Under the pieces are notes generated by a model. That model did no database searches. It was not told the DNA's origin and saw only the letters and a program-made list of their open reading frames with translations. A stretch of 64,000 bases of DNA, from NCBI GenBank assembly GCA_001939145.1, contig LSRX01000844.1, forward strand, positions 91,693 through 155,692, read 5' to 3'. Positions within the stretch are counted from its first letter, which is position 1. Every line of letters starts with the position of its first letter. Below, one piece after another: positions 45,822 through 56,894 of the stretch. The stretch is from Symbiodinium microadriaticum. Its lineage: Eukaryota > Sar > Dinophyceae > Suessiales > Symbiodiniaceae. The position numbers and the translations under genes are program-made.

Positions 45822-45865
45822 GCGACGGGCTGGTTTGCACAGCCGGGTAAGGAAGTGCCTGAACC
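45822..45865 (+). CDS. possible exon
   Basis: Reads LTALPGGDGLVCTAG before a gtaagg donor near 45866. The acceptor was not settled. Confidence 0.3.
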
Positions 45866-45973
45866 CCCACCGTCTCAACCTTCGCATTATCATGGGTAAA
45901 ATTAGGGTCCCTTTTGAGGGTTCCTTAAAGGGATCTATAAGGGTTTCTATAAGGGTTTAGGGTTTAGGGTTTC

Positions 45974-46120
45974 ATGACGGCAGATGAAGTGAGGCGGGTC
46001 GCATGGCTCAAGTTTGAAATGTGCGGCAGCCGAGGGTTGCTTTGGGTTTTTGAGGGGACAGGGCTCGCGAGGGTTTTCAGCTGCAGAAGCTTTTGGGTTA
46101 GGAGTTGGGGTTTGGGGTCC
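45974..46120 (+). CDS. possible first exon
   Basis: The frame starting MTADEVRRVAWLKFEMCGSR is open for about 49 codons. The first 23 residues look coding; the rest is derived from Gly/Trp/Phe-type TTTAGGG repeat. Confidence 0.3.
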
Positions 46121-46791
46121 TGACTAGCTTAGCAGCATTACAGCCTTGTGCAGCATACGACTGAGAGCGTCATAGTTTGGCATGGTTTATGGTGTTTTTG
46201 GGGTTTGCTCAGGCGTGTACAGTGTGTACACAAGGAAGTAACCTCACAGGCCAAGCTGACTTGGGGCTCAGTGCAAGCTTTGAAGGGGTGCTACGAAGGG
46301 TATCCTGGGTGGCTCCAAACGATGATGGAAGCCCACAAACCCCAAAAAGCCCGAAGCCACAAACCCTAAGTCCTAAACCCTAAACTCTAAACCCTAAGCC
46401 CTAACCCTGAAGCCCTAAACCCTAAACCCTAAACGCTAAACCCCTAAACCCAAAGAAGCCCCAAATCCTTTTTCAATGTCCCAGGCGTAGTCGGGACCCT
46501 TTGTCCAACTTGCCCAAGGCTCCACGGGGGTTGGATCCTCGTCTTGGACTCCATTCAGGGGGCTCTTTGAGGGCATTTTGGGGGGACTCTTGCGGAGGTT
46601 TTCCTTGCAATTTGGGCGTTGAGGCCTAAGGCCTAAGACTCCTGACCCCCAGAAACCGCAACCTCAACCCTCAGTCCTAAATCCTAAACCCTAAACGGCC
46701 CTAAACCGTCAATCTCACATGCGACACCCTAAATCCTGAACCGGGGTCACCGACTGGATCTCAGGCGACTTCTGTCTGTTGCTACCCGGAC

Positions 46792-46794
46792 TCG

Positions 46795-46830
<36 letters not shown>

Positions 46831-46890
46831 TACTACTACTACTACTGCCACTACTACTACGACGACGACGACTACTGCTACTACTGCGAT
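46792..46890. repeat. ACG/ACT microsatellite
   Basis: (ACG)n then (ACT)n. Confidence 0.9.
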
Positions 46891-46911
46891 GAGTCGAGTG
46901 CTAGAGTATTT

Positions 46912-47094
46912 GTACTGCAGTTCTACCATGTACTGGTGCAGCCTCAAAGGCCACTACGAAAGCAGCGACCATGTTCGGGCCTGCAGAGAGTAGAGCTTCG
47001 GCAACCTCACGGCAGGCAGAGTCACGTTTCCATCGCTGGCATGAAGAGCATGCAGGCGGCTGTCATGGACTCGAGTTTAGGACTTGGGGGCTAA
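46912..47094 (+). CDS. possible exon or terminal exon
   Basis: Open frame of about 60 codons, FYHVLVQPQRPLRKQRPCSG and onward through GMKSMQAAVMD to a stop near 47094. It follows an ACG/ACT microsatellite. Splice sites were not settled. Confidence 0.25.
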   Translation, partial: VLQFYHVLVQPQRPLRKQRPCSGLQRVELRQPHGRQSHVSIAGMKSMQAAVMDSSLGLGG

Positions 47095-47159
47095 TTAGGG
47101 GTTCAAAGTTTGTGATGTAGAAAGGCAGACTCGGATTCCATACTCTACGTTCTCTACAG

Positions 47160-47237
47160 ACGGAGGAGTGAGTCTGCCGAAAATTCACTGTCCCTCCGGA
47201 GAGCTTCCCACGACGAAGCTGCGAACACCGACGCAGG
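47160..47237 (+). CDS. probable exon, unknown gene
   Basis: Reads GGVSLPKIHCPSGELPTTKL then RTPTQ between tctctacag and a GT donor at 47238. Good splice context; not recognised. Confidence 0.4.
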
Positions 47238-48089
47238 GTGTAAGGTTTGGGGTTTAGGTTTAGGGGTTTCTCACGGTTTTTATCGTGAGCACAAGAATCT
47301 GAGTCAAGGGATGTGGGCGAAACAACCCCTAAATTTTACTTATCGAGCGACGGGTCATCCGAACGGACAGGTCTCTGGATAACACATATGCTCACTCCAG
47401 CTAAGACTCTTGCTGACGTGAAAAAACCACTCACCCCAAGCTCTAACCGTGACTGCGGAAGTCTGCTGTTGAAGGCTCATGTGCAGTTGTAAGTGGGGGT
47501 TAGAAGTGCCCAAGTTGGGCTCACATGTAACTGTTGTTACAGTTAGCTAGCTGTATGTTCACATAGTATCCTTGAAACAGGGTTGATGTCCTAAGGCATG
47601 AATGTGCAAAGGTTCAGGTCATGGTCATCGTCGCAGTCATATTTATGCTGGGTAGCAAGCATAGCATTGCTACTGTGCCGACAACAATCAACAGAACAGC
47701 TGTAATACCCTAAACTCCTAGACACTGACACTGTCGGCCGAGATTCGTAGATTGACTAGCTTCAGGACGCGAAGACATGAAGAAGTAAATACCAGAAGCT
47801 TGTCAGAAATAGCGTCGCGGTATATAAGGGCAAGGCACCTTATAGAGTTTTGCATCATCGCATATGCTCCGAAACCCTACTGTTCGTGCTTACGGCCCAC
47901 GACGCTGCGCATGCCAATGGTTCGGCTCTCGTTAAGGGATGTAAGAAAAGTTACCCAAGAACGCGGTTATATAAAAAACCAACGCTTGCATTCTTTATAA
48001 TTGTTCCTTAGACCCTAAACCTTGAACCACAACTACACACTCTTTATCTAGTCTATTGTATTTAAGCCCGTTACCTTCATATCCTTTGT

Positions 48090-48330
48090 TGGAAAATTGT
48101 GATTTCGGAGTTTTCCGCCAGATTCCAACGAAGGAATCGCCAGATTCCAACGAAGCCGGGCCCTTCGTTGGAATCTGGCGATTTCGCCAACGAAGAAATC
48201 GCAATGTTTCACCGAAGGGCCAGGATTCGTTGGAAGACGGCGATTTCGAAATCGCCACGAAACCCCCACATTCCAACGAATTTCCGGTTTTCGCTGGAAA
48301 ATGACAATTTCGGCGGTTTCGCCGGCAATT
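48090..48330. repeat. dense palindromic / inverted repeat cluster
   Basis: Recurring motifs attccaacgaa, cgccagattccaacgaag and gatttcg occur in both orientations. 48138-48155 and 48163-48180 form an 18-bp perfect hairpin stem with a 7-base loop, and 48239-48256 (ggcgatttcgaaatcgcc) is a perfect palindrome. There is a partly repeated tail with ggggctgtaccatagg motifs to 48440. Confidence 0.85.
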
Positions 48331-48839
48331 GCGATTTCCAGGGCTGTATCATAGGGTTGTTGGGCGACCCTGGGGCTGTACCATAGGCTCATAGGTTTAA
48401 TGGCTACTTTGGGGTTGTATGGGCTAGTCTGGGGCTGTGTCATAGGGGTTAAGAGGGTTTACGCCTTGGGGCTTAGGATCAGAAAGTTGGAACCTGGGTC
48501 AGGGTTTAGGATGATTATTGCCGGGATTCCCTCTGCTCTACCTTCAGGACATGAGGATAGTGATGTTACAACTTTTTGGGTTCTACTGTAGGGTTGTCTG
48601 ACAGGCATTTGGAGGGTCCGGAAGAAAGACAGCAGCAACGAATCCTAATCTTAATGTTTGGTTTAGGGCCTAGGGTTTAGGGTTTAGGGTTCTGGGCAGG
48701 TTTGGGCTTTAGGTAAGGTGTGGCATTCAAGCCTTAGGGGATTGAAAGACGTAAAATGGCTGAATGTTATAGGAATCTGTGGGTGGGTGGCATGATTTAG
48801 TGAGCTCGACTAGAGACCGCTCGAACAGGAGCTGCTGAA

Positions 48840-49195
48840 ACTTAAACCCTAAACCCGAAACCTTAAACCCTAAACCCTTAAGCCCCAAACCTTAAACCCT
48901 AAACCTTAAACCCGAATCCCTTAAACCCTAAACCCTAAACCCTAATCCCTTAAACCCTAAACCTTGAGTCCCAAAGCCCTTAAAGCCTCAACCCTGAGGC
49001 CGCTAGGCTCAAGCGCGCCTTGCCATGACGTGGGCACTTTGGGCCTCGCTGGTGGTGGTGGCCCTGGCTGGAGCAGCCTTGCCGAGCAGTCCAAAAGGAG
49101 TTTAGGGTTTAGGGTGTAGGGTTTAGGGTCTAGGGTTTAGGGTCTAGGGTTTAGGGTCTAGGGTTTACGGTGTAGGGTTTAGGGTTCAGGGTAGT
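48840..49195. repeat. CCCTAAA array, signal-peptide exon, then TTTAGGG array
   Basis: C-rich units 48840-48970 and G-rich units 49098-49195 enclose the exon at 49025-49097. Confidence 0.85.
49025..49097 (+). CDS. first exon encoding a likely signal peptide
   Basis: ATG at 49025 gives MTWALWASLVVVALAGAALP then SSPK. A hydrophobic core of about 14 residues followed by AxA-like residues is typical of a secretory signal peptide. A GA donor lies at 49098. Twelve bases before the ATG ends the octamer ggctcaag, identical to the 3' end of the dinoflagellate spliced leader; eight bases may be chance. No downstream exon could be tied to it. Confidence 0.4.
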
Positions 49196-49282
49196 TCTCT
49201 TTCCTTGGGTCTTTTAGGGTCCTTTTGTAAGGGTGCCGGGGGACCTAAAAGGGGACCCTAATTTAGAGCACTACCCTCATAG

Positions 49283-49380
49283 GGGCTTGAGTAAGTAGTA
49301 ATACTATTGCTTAGGGCTCCTTTTCGAGCGAATACTATAGTGCATCCCAAAACCGTATTCTGATTATGAAGGCTTAGCAT
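49283..49380 (+). repeat. repeat family R, copy
   Basis: Includes agtaatactattgc, gaatactatagtgc and cccaaaaccgtattctgatt in family order. Confidence 0.5.
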
Positions 49381-49655
49381 TGAAGATGATCTTTGGGGAT
49401 TCCTATATTAGGCCCATACGATTTAGGGTCTATGTTTGTAATTTAGAGCTTTTCAACCACCTGATAGAGTGACAGTTTGAGATGTGGATCGTAGTGCAAA
49501 CTTCTGTTTTTTACACCACCGAGGTTCGGAGATTGTTGAAAAGCTATTAGCCCCTCCTAGGTCACGTCCTGCATAACAGTCAAAATAATCTCAAGAGAAG
49601 CAGTCTTTTACACGACAAACATCAGAACTGGACTGACAGTAAGCAATCCCCACAG

Positions 49656-49800
49656 CCGGATGCTTACCTCCGAACCCTCCGCAAATTCGAAGGCAGACGG
49701 GGCTTCATCCATCGCAGAGTCGCAGAGAGACAGGACGTATGAGTCGTGGGACGTTGAGCAGACGTTGAAGCCACGGAAGGCGTCGGAGGACCAGACCCAA
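49656..49800 (+). CDS. probable exon, two frames open
   Basis: After cccacag, one frame reads PDAYLRTLRKFE before a GC donor near 49692. Another frame is open for the whole stretch from an ATG at 49660 and includes KADGASSIAESQRDRTYESW and DVEQTLKPRKASEDQTQ. At least one is likely coding. Confidence 0.4.
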
Positions 49801-50381
49801 ATCCTGAATCCTACAGACCTTTAACCTTGCATCCTACGCCGTCAAAATTAGATCCTAAACCCGCGAGACTCCAACCCTACACCCTAAACCCTAGACCCTA
49901 AACCCTCGAGACTCCAACCTTAACTTCAAGGTCCAGACTTTAAACGGAGGCTTTCAGCCTGAACCTCCAAGAGGCCCAAGAACTAAAAGCACAAAGCACA
50001 TCTAAACACCAGAGAGACCAAAACCTTCCAACCAAGGCCAAAACACCTACAACCGCTTTATAAAAGCTTATAGACCGCTATAGACAGAGACTCTCACAGC
50101 TCCTGTAAAAAATGTCCTGAACCCTTGCAGCCCGTGTAAAACCGTATGGAACCCTGCACACAGCCCTAACGCCCTTTCCAAACCGCAGAGAAAGCTACAA
50201 ACAGGGTTTAGGGTTTAGGATGTAGGGTTTAGGGTGTTGGTTTTTTAGGGTGTAGGGATAAGGGCTCAGGGTTTAGGGTTTAAGACCATCTTCAGAACCT
50301 TTGTAGAGCCCACTTTAAGGTTCAGATTTCCGTTAAACGTTTCCCCGTAAGGGTTACTATAAGGTCAGGAGCCTTCCTGAG

Positions 50382-50460
50382 GACTCCGACGCCGTCGAGA
50401 GCCTCTGGAGCAGCCCCTGGAAAAAGGGCCATCGCTCGGCTCCGGAGGTTCCTGCCCGAG
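50382..50460 (+). CDS. probable exon, unknown gene
   Basis: Reads DSDAVESLWSSPWKKGHRSA then PEVPAR between cctgag and a GC donor at 50461. Coding-like composition; not recognised. Confidence 0.4.
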
Positions 50461-50734
50461 GCATTTTTTTTTTGGTTTTTGCAAAGGGCTTAGGGTTTAG
50501 AAGGTTTAGGGTTATCAATCCTAAAACCTGTAGGATTTAGGGTTTAGGGTTTAGGGTTGAGGGTTTAACAGGGGGGGTTTGCATGGGGTCCGTTTAGGGA
50601 CACATGCGATTTTTTCGGGTTCCAGGGCTCTGGGTTAGGGTTTCCGCGGAAGGAAGCATTGGGAGAGCTTTTGGGAGTTGGCTGGGTTTGGGGCTTTCGA
50701 GATTGGGGTTTGGGGTTTCGGGTTGAGGGTTTAG

Positions 50735-50825
50735 GGGCTTGGGGTACTACGATGCGCTGGAAACTGCACTGTCGCCAGATACTTCCGCCTATGTGCCATT
50801 CTACGGCCCTACCCCTAGACCCTAA
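50735..50825 (+). CDS. probable exon, unknown gene
   Basis: Reads YYDALETALSPDTSAYVPFY then GPTPR; open to a stop at 50823. The start is within a TTTAGGG tract ending TTAG|G. The true 3' splice point was not settled. Confidence 0.35.
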
Positions 50826-51636
50826 ACCTCTAAACTCCTAAACCCTTAAACCCCTAGACCCTAAACCTCTAAACTCCTAAACCCTTAAACCCCTAAACCC
50901 CTACACCCCTACAGCCCTGGCCCGAAATCCCCCAAAATCCTAATCTTTGGGCTCTGAAGTTCCAGCCCAGGTTTTTGAGGAGGCCGGGACCGGGACTGTG
51001 CCTCGGCATTGCTTTTTTTTGTTGTTGTTGTTGTTGTTGTTGTGGTGTGTGTGTGTGTGGGCTTTGTTGGTTTCAGGGCTTAGGGTTGCCGCAGAAATCC
51101 CCAACACCGAAACCTGGGTTCTGGAGTACCATGCTTCAACGCGTTTGTTTTTTGTTTTATGTATTTTTCGGAAACCATACTTCCATGACTTTAATGAACT
51201 TTAATGGTCTTTGTTTTCATTCCCTATGTTTTGGGAAACTGCTCCTCAAAAGCAGCGGATATATATGAGCTAGAAGCTTATACTTGTTCTCCCTGGTCAC
51301 TTCGGCTTAGGGTTCCGGGATGAGACTCTGCGCCTCAGCTCTCTTTGGAGATGGTCAGCTCTTTGCGTCTTGGGTTGGTTTGACGGCAGTCCCAGACGGG
51401 AAGGTTTAGACGTTTGGGCCGGTGAACCCGGCAACCCCAAGCCCCGAGGGCCCCAAAACCTACACCCCCCAGCTTTACATCCTGAAGCCCAAGTTACCCT
51501 CATAGTGCCCAAACAGGACCCTCAATTCAAACCCATGAAACGAACCCTAACCCTAAACCCTAAACCCTAAACCCTAAAACTCTAAAACCCTAAAGCCCTA
51601 AAAGCCCTAAAGCCCCTGAAACGACCCCTACCAAAG

Positions 51637-51768
51637 GTCCACAGCGTGCGGCAGAGCGAGCCGGGACGCGCCGAGCCAAAGGGGCCCCGGCAGAGCCCCA
51701 GGAAGCTGCGAGCGGAAGGGCACTCGGCCCGGGCATCCCCTCTAGCCCGAGCTTCGGGCGTCCTTGAG
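51637..51768 (+). CDS. probable exon, very G/C-rich
   Basis: Reads VHSVRQSEPGRAEPKGPRQS and continues RKLRAEGHSARASPLARASG. Arg/Pro/Ser-rich, basic and probably disordered. The acceptor is ccaaag; several GC donors are possible. Confidence 0.35.
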
Positions 51769-52029
51769 CATAAGTTTAGGGGTTTTTAGGGTTTAGGGTT
51801 TAGGATCATGGGTTTAGGGTTTAGGCTTTAGGCTTTAGGCTTTAGGGTTCCGAGGTTTTGACCTAAGTCGACACTCTTTGCCTGTTGCTTGTGAGACGTC
51901 AGGAAGCATAATACTCTCAAAGCAATTTTGTTAATTAACACCCTCTAACCCTGAGCCCAGTCAAGTTAAGTTAGATAAGATACCCTAAGCCCTAAACCCT
52001 AAACCCTAAGCCCTAACTGAATTCCCGGG

Positions 52030-52118
52030 ACCACTCATGAGATAACGAGCCGAGGAGACCAGCCGAAGGAGTCGGCTGGTTTTGGGGACACGGCGGCTCG
52101 GGTGCACGAAGAACAGGG
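52030..52118 (+). CDS. probable exon, unknown gene
   Basis: Reads TTHEITSRGDQPKESAGFGD then TAARVHEEQ with a GT donor (gtaacg) at 52119. The left edge is uncertain. Confidence 0.35.
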
Positions 52119-52139
52119 GTAACGGCCTTTGGGGGATTT

Positions 52140-52290
52140 TAAGCCTGAGCCCTTAAACCCTAAACTCTTAAACCCTAAGCCCTTAAACCCTAATCCCTAG
52201 ACCCTTAAACCCCTAAACCCCTAAACCCTTAAACCCTAAACCCTTAAACCCCTAAACCCTTAAAGCCCTAAACCCTTCAACCCTAAACCC
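52140..52290. repeat. CCCTTAAA / CCCTAAA array
   Basis: A mixed-unit, C-rich array, followed at 52345-52390 by a G-rich TTTAGGG array. Confidence 0.9.
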
Positions 52291-52800
52291 TTTGGGAACC
52301 AGGGGCCTCTGGGTTCATGCATTTAGGGCTTCGGGTTGCAGGGTTCAGGGTTTAGGGTTTAGGGTTTAGGGTTTAGGGTTTAGGGTTCAGGGCTCCCAGG
52401 GTTCAGAGGTTAAGGGCTCTTTCTCCCAGAGCCCTAAACCCTTAACCCGAAGCCGCAGCCCTAACCTCTTCCTGAAGATGAGGGGCGTGAGGATCTAGTC
52501 CAGGAGCCGGAAATTTTGAAGGAGGGTTCCCCTTAGGGTTCCCTTTAAGGGATTCCTGTTTGACTCCTGAGTTCTTCGAAAGCCCTCAGTTCAACCCAGA
52601 AACCACTCACTGCAAGGCACCCGCCCAAAAAGCGAAGCCCTGGGACTCTCAAGGCTGACACCTTAGACCCTAAGCCCCAAACCTGAAAACCATTGCACCC
52701 TGAAGCTAAACCCTAAACCCTAAGCCCTAAACAATAAACCCTAAAGCCCTCAAAACTCCAAGGTTCACTTCATGCAGCTGCCTGCCGTGGGCCAGGAGGA

Positions 52801-52914
52801 GCTATGACCGAAGCCCAACATCAAGGTCCAAGAGCTGCCTCGTCAAGGGCTCAGGGCAGAGGTCGCAATCTGAGATGGAAGCCCGCAGAAGGAGAAGAAC
52901 AGCATTTCCACCCC
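52801..52914 (+). CDS. possible exon(s), frame unresolved
   Basis: MTEAQHQGPRAASSRAQGRG is open to a stop, while LPAVGQEEL and PKPNIKVQELPRQG are open in other frames nearby. Not resolved. Confidence 0.2.
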
Positions 52915-53184
52915 TGAGGTTCAGATGTAGCACCACCTAATTCCACACCTGTTCGTCTCCTTAACTCCATGCAAAATGCTGGCATAGCCCCGCTACTTTC
53001 GTCCGTGCGGGGGATCAAGGCTCCCTTCACTGGGGTTGGCGAGCTTCGTATCGAAAACGAATCCTGCAAAGCCAGGCCATTTCAGAACCAGATCCTCCAA
53101 TGGAGAGGTTTAGGGTTTAGGGTTTATCAGGTTTTATAGGGGTTTATAAGGTAAATAAGCTTCCTAAATCGTACCAATACATAG

Positions 53185-53280
53185 GAGCCTGGGTAGTTTG
53201 TAACACAGTACTGTTCCTTAGGGTGCCTCATCATCGTCGTAGTCTAATGTGCACCAAAACCCGCGATTCGAAGGGCGATC
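53185..53280 (+). repeat. repeat family R, diverged copy
   Basis: gagcctgggtagtttgtaac, cagtactgttccttaggg and gtgcaccaaaaccc follow family order. Confidence 0.4.
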
Positions 53281-53570
53281 TCGTCCGGCTTTGACAATCC
53301 TAGGTAGTATTAGGGATCATGGGGTTTGGGGTTTAGGGTGAGAGATCCGTTAAAGGGGACCCTTCTTAACCCTACTTTATGGCTCTCTTAAAAGGGACCT
53401 TCTTAAGAGGGTCTGTATCCCCAACATTCCCCTTAGTCTCACCTCCGAGATAACCCTCCACCCCTAAGCCCTAACCCTATGCTCTACACTCTCATGCCTG
53501 GGCCCTTAACCCCTAGACCTTAAGCCCACATCCTACATGCTAAACCATCGACCACACCCTAAAGCCTAAA

Positions 53571-53628
53571 CCACAACCCCTAAACCCTAAACCACAACCC
53601 CTAAACCCTAAACCACAACCCCTAAGCC
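53571..53628. repeat. about 2.5 copies of a ~24-bp CCCTAAA-derived unit
   Basis: aaaccacaacccctaaaccc repeats in tandem. Confidence 0.8.
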
Positions 53629-53652
53629 AGTTTCGGAAGATCTGGGGAGAAG

Positions 53653-53847
53653 CATAGTGCGACTGCTGCCCTCCGGGACATTTGATCTCGAGGCTTTCTG
53701 AGAGCCGCAAAGACGGAGACATCGAAGGCTTGAGAAATGGAGCCAGCTTAGTTGGGGTACAGGGTCTCCCGGAAGCCAAAGCCCAAAAACCCTACACCGA
53801 CCTAAAACCCGAAAGCCGGATCCCCAAAACCGGAGCCCTAAACCCAG
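53653..53847 (+). CDS. possible exon(s), unknown gene
   Basis: Contains SRKDGDIEGLRNGASLVGVQ in one frame and SEDLGRSIVRLLPSGTFDLE just upstream in another. A small unrecognised intron or a disabled copy would explain the shift. Confidence 0.25.
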
Positions 53848-54090
53848 CCACTCCCTAACCGAAGGCCCTATCTTCATTTCAGTCCTGGGGCCCCACTTGC
53901 CATGAAGCTCTTAAGGACTTAGGGTTTAGGGGCTCTTCTTGCGGGTTTAGGGGTTAGGGTTTGGGCCAAGACGCAGCTAGAGTCCCACAAAACGCCCTCG
54001 TGAAGCCCTATGAGTCAGGAAGCATCGGGCGAAGCCCTAAGTTCCAAGCCCTAAGCCCCAAGCCCCCTGAATCCGAAACGTGTCATGGGG

Positions 54091-54187
54091 GAGCCTGAAA
54101 AATTACCAATACCATTCCGTTGTATAGCAGACTCTATTACCAAGTGCCCCAAAACCTGAGTCTATTTACAAAGGCCCCGATATTAAG
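54091..54187 (+). repeat. repeat family R, copy
   Basis: gagcctgaaaaattaccaat, then gtgccccaaaacc and acaaaggccccgatatta. Confidence 0.5.
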
Positions 54188-54281
54188 ATGAAAGCCGACT
54201 CAGCTGTTATTATCGAGCCCTCAGTGAAGCTTTTAAAGGAACCGTATTCCCCTAAACCCTAAACCCTAAACTCGACATCAG

Positions 54282-54362
54282 GCGAAGCTTCTCCTTGCCG
54301 CCTCCTTACTCGCCACTTCCCTGGCGCAAGCCGGGACCACGGCCGACATACGAGAATCGGGG
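54282..54362 (+). CDS. exon encoding a likely signal peptide core
   Basis: Reads [20 protein letters not shown] then ADIRESG between catcag and a GC donor at 54363, phase 0 at both ends. The hydrophobic Leu/Ala stretch followed by AQA suggests a secretory signal whose initiator Met lies in an upstream exon. Confidence 0.4.
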
Positions 54363-54399
54363 GCTCTCTTCTCTTGACAGGCCTCCTGTGAGGGTTACT

Positions 54400-54840
54400 G
54401 TGTATCTATCTTTCTGTTTATCCATCTATCTATCTATCTATTTCTGTATCTATCTATCGTCTACCTATCTATCTCTCTATCTATCTATCTGTCTATCTGT
54501 CCATCTGTCTATGATTCTATCTGTCTATCTATCTACCTATCTATCTATGTATCTATCTACCTATCTATCTATTCACCTATCTATCTATCTATCTATCTGT
54601 CTATCTATCTATCTATCTATCTACCTGTCTGTCTATCTATCTATCTATCTATCTGTCTATCTATCTATCCGTCTATGTTTCTATCTGTCTATCTATCTGT
54701 CTATCTATCTATCTATCTGTCTATCTGTCTATCTCTCTGTCTGTCGGTATGTCTGTCTGTTTGTCTGTCTCCCTGTCTGTGTGTATCTATCTATTAACCT
54801 GTCCTATCCTATCCTATCCTATCCTATCCTATCCTATCGG
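54400..54840. repeat. CTAT/CTGT tetranucleotide array and TATCC pentamer array
   Basis: About 390 bp of CTAT/CTGT followed by seven TATCC units. Confidence 0.95.
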
Positions 54841-55223
54841 AACTTACCGTATCTGATCTAAGCCAAATTAAGCTAACCTAGCCTAGCCTGACCTAACCGA
54901 CAGGATCTAACCTAATCCAAATGAACCTAATCTAAACTAACCAAAAAACTCAGAAATCTAACCACCTTTCTGTACGCTTATCATTGATGCGTACACATGC
55001 ATGATTGTGTACACCACGGCGCATCTACACGCCGGTTTCAGGACCGGAGGCTTTGCCCCGAAAAGAAGCCACCCGGATTTTGCTTCGGGCTTGGCCTATC
55101 CTAACCCTGAGCTCGAAAATTCTACATGACCCTGAACCCCGAACCCTGAACCTGAAGGGCGAAAATCCTGCTGCGCTATGCCCTGAACCTTGAACCCTAC
55201 GCCAGAGCTGCCTGCGGCATCAG

Positions 55224-55272
55224 GTGAATGAGGAGGAGTGTTCCCCCGACGATGCAAATATCAGCTTGCCGG
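55224..55272 (+). CDS. probable exon, unknown gene
   Basis: Reads VNEEECSPDDANISLP between catcag|g and a GC donor at 55273; unspliced it would stop at 55290. Acidic; not recognised. Confidence 0.35.
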
Positions 55273-55623
55273 GCTTGTCCTTGCCTTGAGTTTATGGTTT
55301 AGGGTTTAAGGTTGAGAGTCTTGGGGTCTTGTCAGGAGCGTGTTGACAGGGATTTGTAGGGGTTTTGTGGGATTTTATGGTTTCGTAAGGATCTCCTTGA
55401 AAGGTTGTAGATACAGGCTTAATTTGCTGAACCTATTCTCGTCTGAACAGCTGCTGTAGATAACATGCTTTGCTTGCAGAACCTACTCTCTTTGGTACAG
55501 CCCTTGCGCTAACGACCTCGGATTCACTGTCGACAGGGTTTTAGGCTGGACGACTGGAGTTTAGGGTTGCGAGGTTTTGGGTCTGATGGTTAAAGTGTCG
55601 CATGTAGGCTTCTTAGCTACTAC

Positions 55624-55718
55624 GGTTGATGATAAATGCCGCATTGCCCATAAAAAGGAATATACCATAATTCCCACAGTTTAGGGTCCTTAAGGTAATG
55701 CAGGATTTATATCATCAA
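55624..55718. mobile_element. MITE-like element, copy 2 (inverted relative to copy 1)
   Basis: Reverse-complement similarity to 19929-20036 over nearly the whole length, including cccacagtttagggtcctta in the centre and both terminal repeats, with short deletions. Confidence 0.7.
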
Positions 55719-55983
55719 GAGTAGTACTAGGTTGCAGCTGTAACTCCAAGCCCGACAAGCTAGTAGGTTATGGCCCTGGCCCCGATCCTGGGGTGAGACG
55801 CTGAAAAGCAGCAGGTTTTTGGATCCCCAGGTACAGCATCGACCTTCCGCTTTCGAGTTTTGAGCTGGGAGGGTCGGGTTTGTCGGGTATCTCGGGAGTA
55901 GGAAGCTGAGTATTGGGGCCTAAGCCCTAAACCCGAAACCCTCTAAGCTGGACCCCTTGAGGGGGCTTGGGTCTCGAGTTCAG

Positions 55984-56054
55984 GGCAGACGAAACCCAGG
56001 ACCGCTGCAGGCACTTGCGCGTGCCTTGATTAATGAGTCTGCCTCAAACTTTTT
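55984..56054 (+). CDS. probable exon, unknown gene
   Basis: Reads GRRNPGPLQALARALINESA then SNF between ttcag|g and a GT donor at 56055. A second open segment, PTYDLRYIPYFREIGRS, follows at about 56063-56113. Confidence 0.35.
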
Positions 56055-56259
56055 GTAGGATCCCACATATGATTTGAGGTATATTCCTTACTTCCGGGAG
56101 ATTGGAAGGTCTGGGTAGCTCTGCCAGGTATGATGTTGCAGGGCTTAAAGGCCGTGAAGCAGCGTGGTCGCACTTGTGGGGAATGGGTCGTTTGTGCGCC
56201 CATGCACCCGGGCTTCTGACCGCCTCTGCACTCCTTGTCTCCGAAGGAGATATATGCGC

Positions 56260-56450
56260 GTGTATCTATCCATCTATCCATCTGTCTGTCTGCCTGTCTG
56301 TCTGTCTGTCTGTCTGTTTGTTTGTCTGTGTGTGTGTGTGTGTCTGCCTGTCTGTCTGTCTGTCTGTCTGTTTGTTTGTCTGTGTGTGTGTGTGTGTCTG
56401 TCTGTTTGTTTGTGTGTCTGTGTGTCAGTTTGTCTGTCTATTTATAATTT
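56260..56450. repeat. TCTG/TGTT microsatellite
   Basis: Contains an internal duplication of about 56 bp (tgcctgtctgtc...tgtgtgtgtgtgtctg). Confidence 0.9.
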
Positions 56451-56894
56451 GTCTACTTATATACGCATATACATCTCTATGTGTCCTTATAGTATCATAT
56501 CACCAACGTCAATTTGTCACTCTCACCACAACGGTTCACCGTCCGTTGCACTCGCCGGCACTCGAACTTACGATCAGTGTCACTCTGACTGCTGCCTGTC
56601 TAGCTTGCTTGAGCTGTCGCCCTCCCCCTCTCTCTCCATTTCCCTGCCCATCTCAGTTGCCTTCTTTTGGACTCCGGCTGCATGCCGACCTGCCTCCCGC
56701 CCCTCCCCTCCTCCTCCTCCTCCTCCTCCATCTTCCCTTTCCGGGACCTCTTCCAGAGCCTCTGGAGCAAAATTGCCAGGCGCCATCTGAGGCGGAAGGC
56801 ATTGCGAGATTCAGTTCATATGTCAGAGTCTACAGCCTCCCCTTGAGTTAGTGATGGGTATGTCATGGTATTTTTTCGGCGATGCTGGCAGTAC

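Noticed and set aside
54295..54861. 188-codon open frame
   Set aside because: Almost entirely a CTAT/CTGT array read as Leu-Ser-Ile-Tyr repeats.
56102..56851. 249-codon open frame
   Set aside because: The middle is a TCTG/TGTT microsatellite. Short coding-like parts near its start fit better in another frame.
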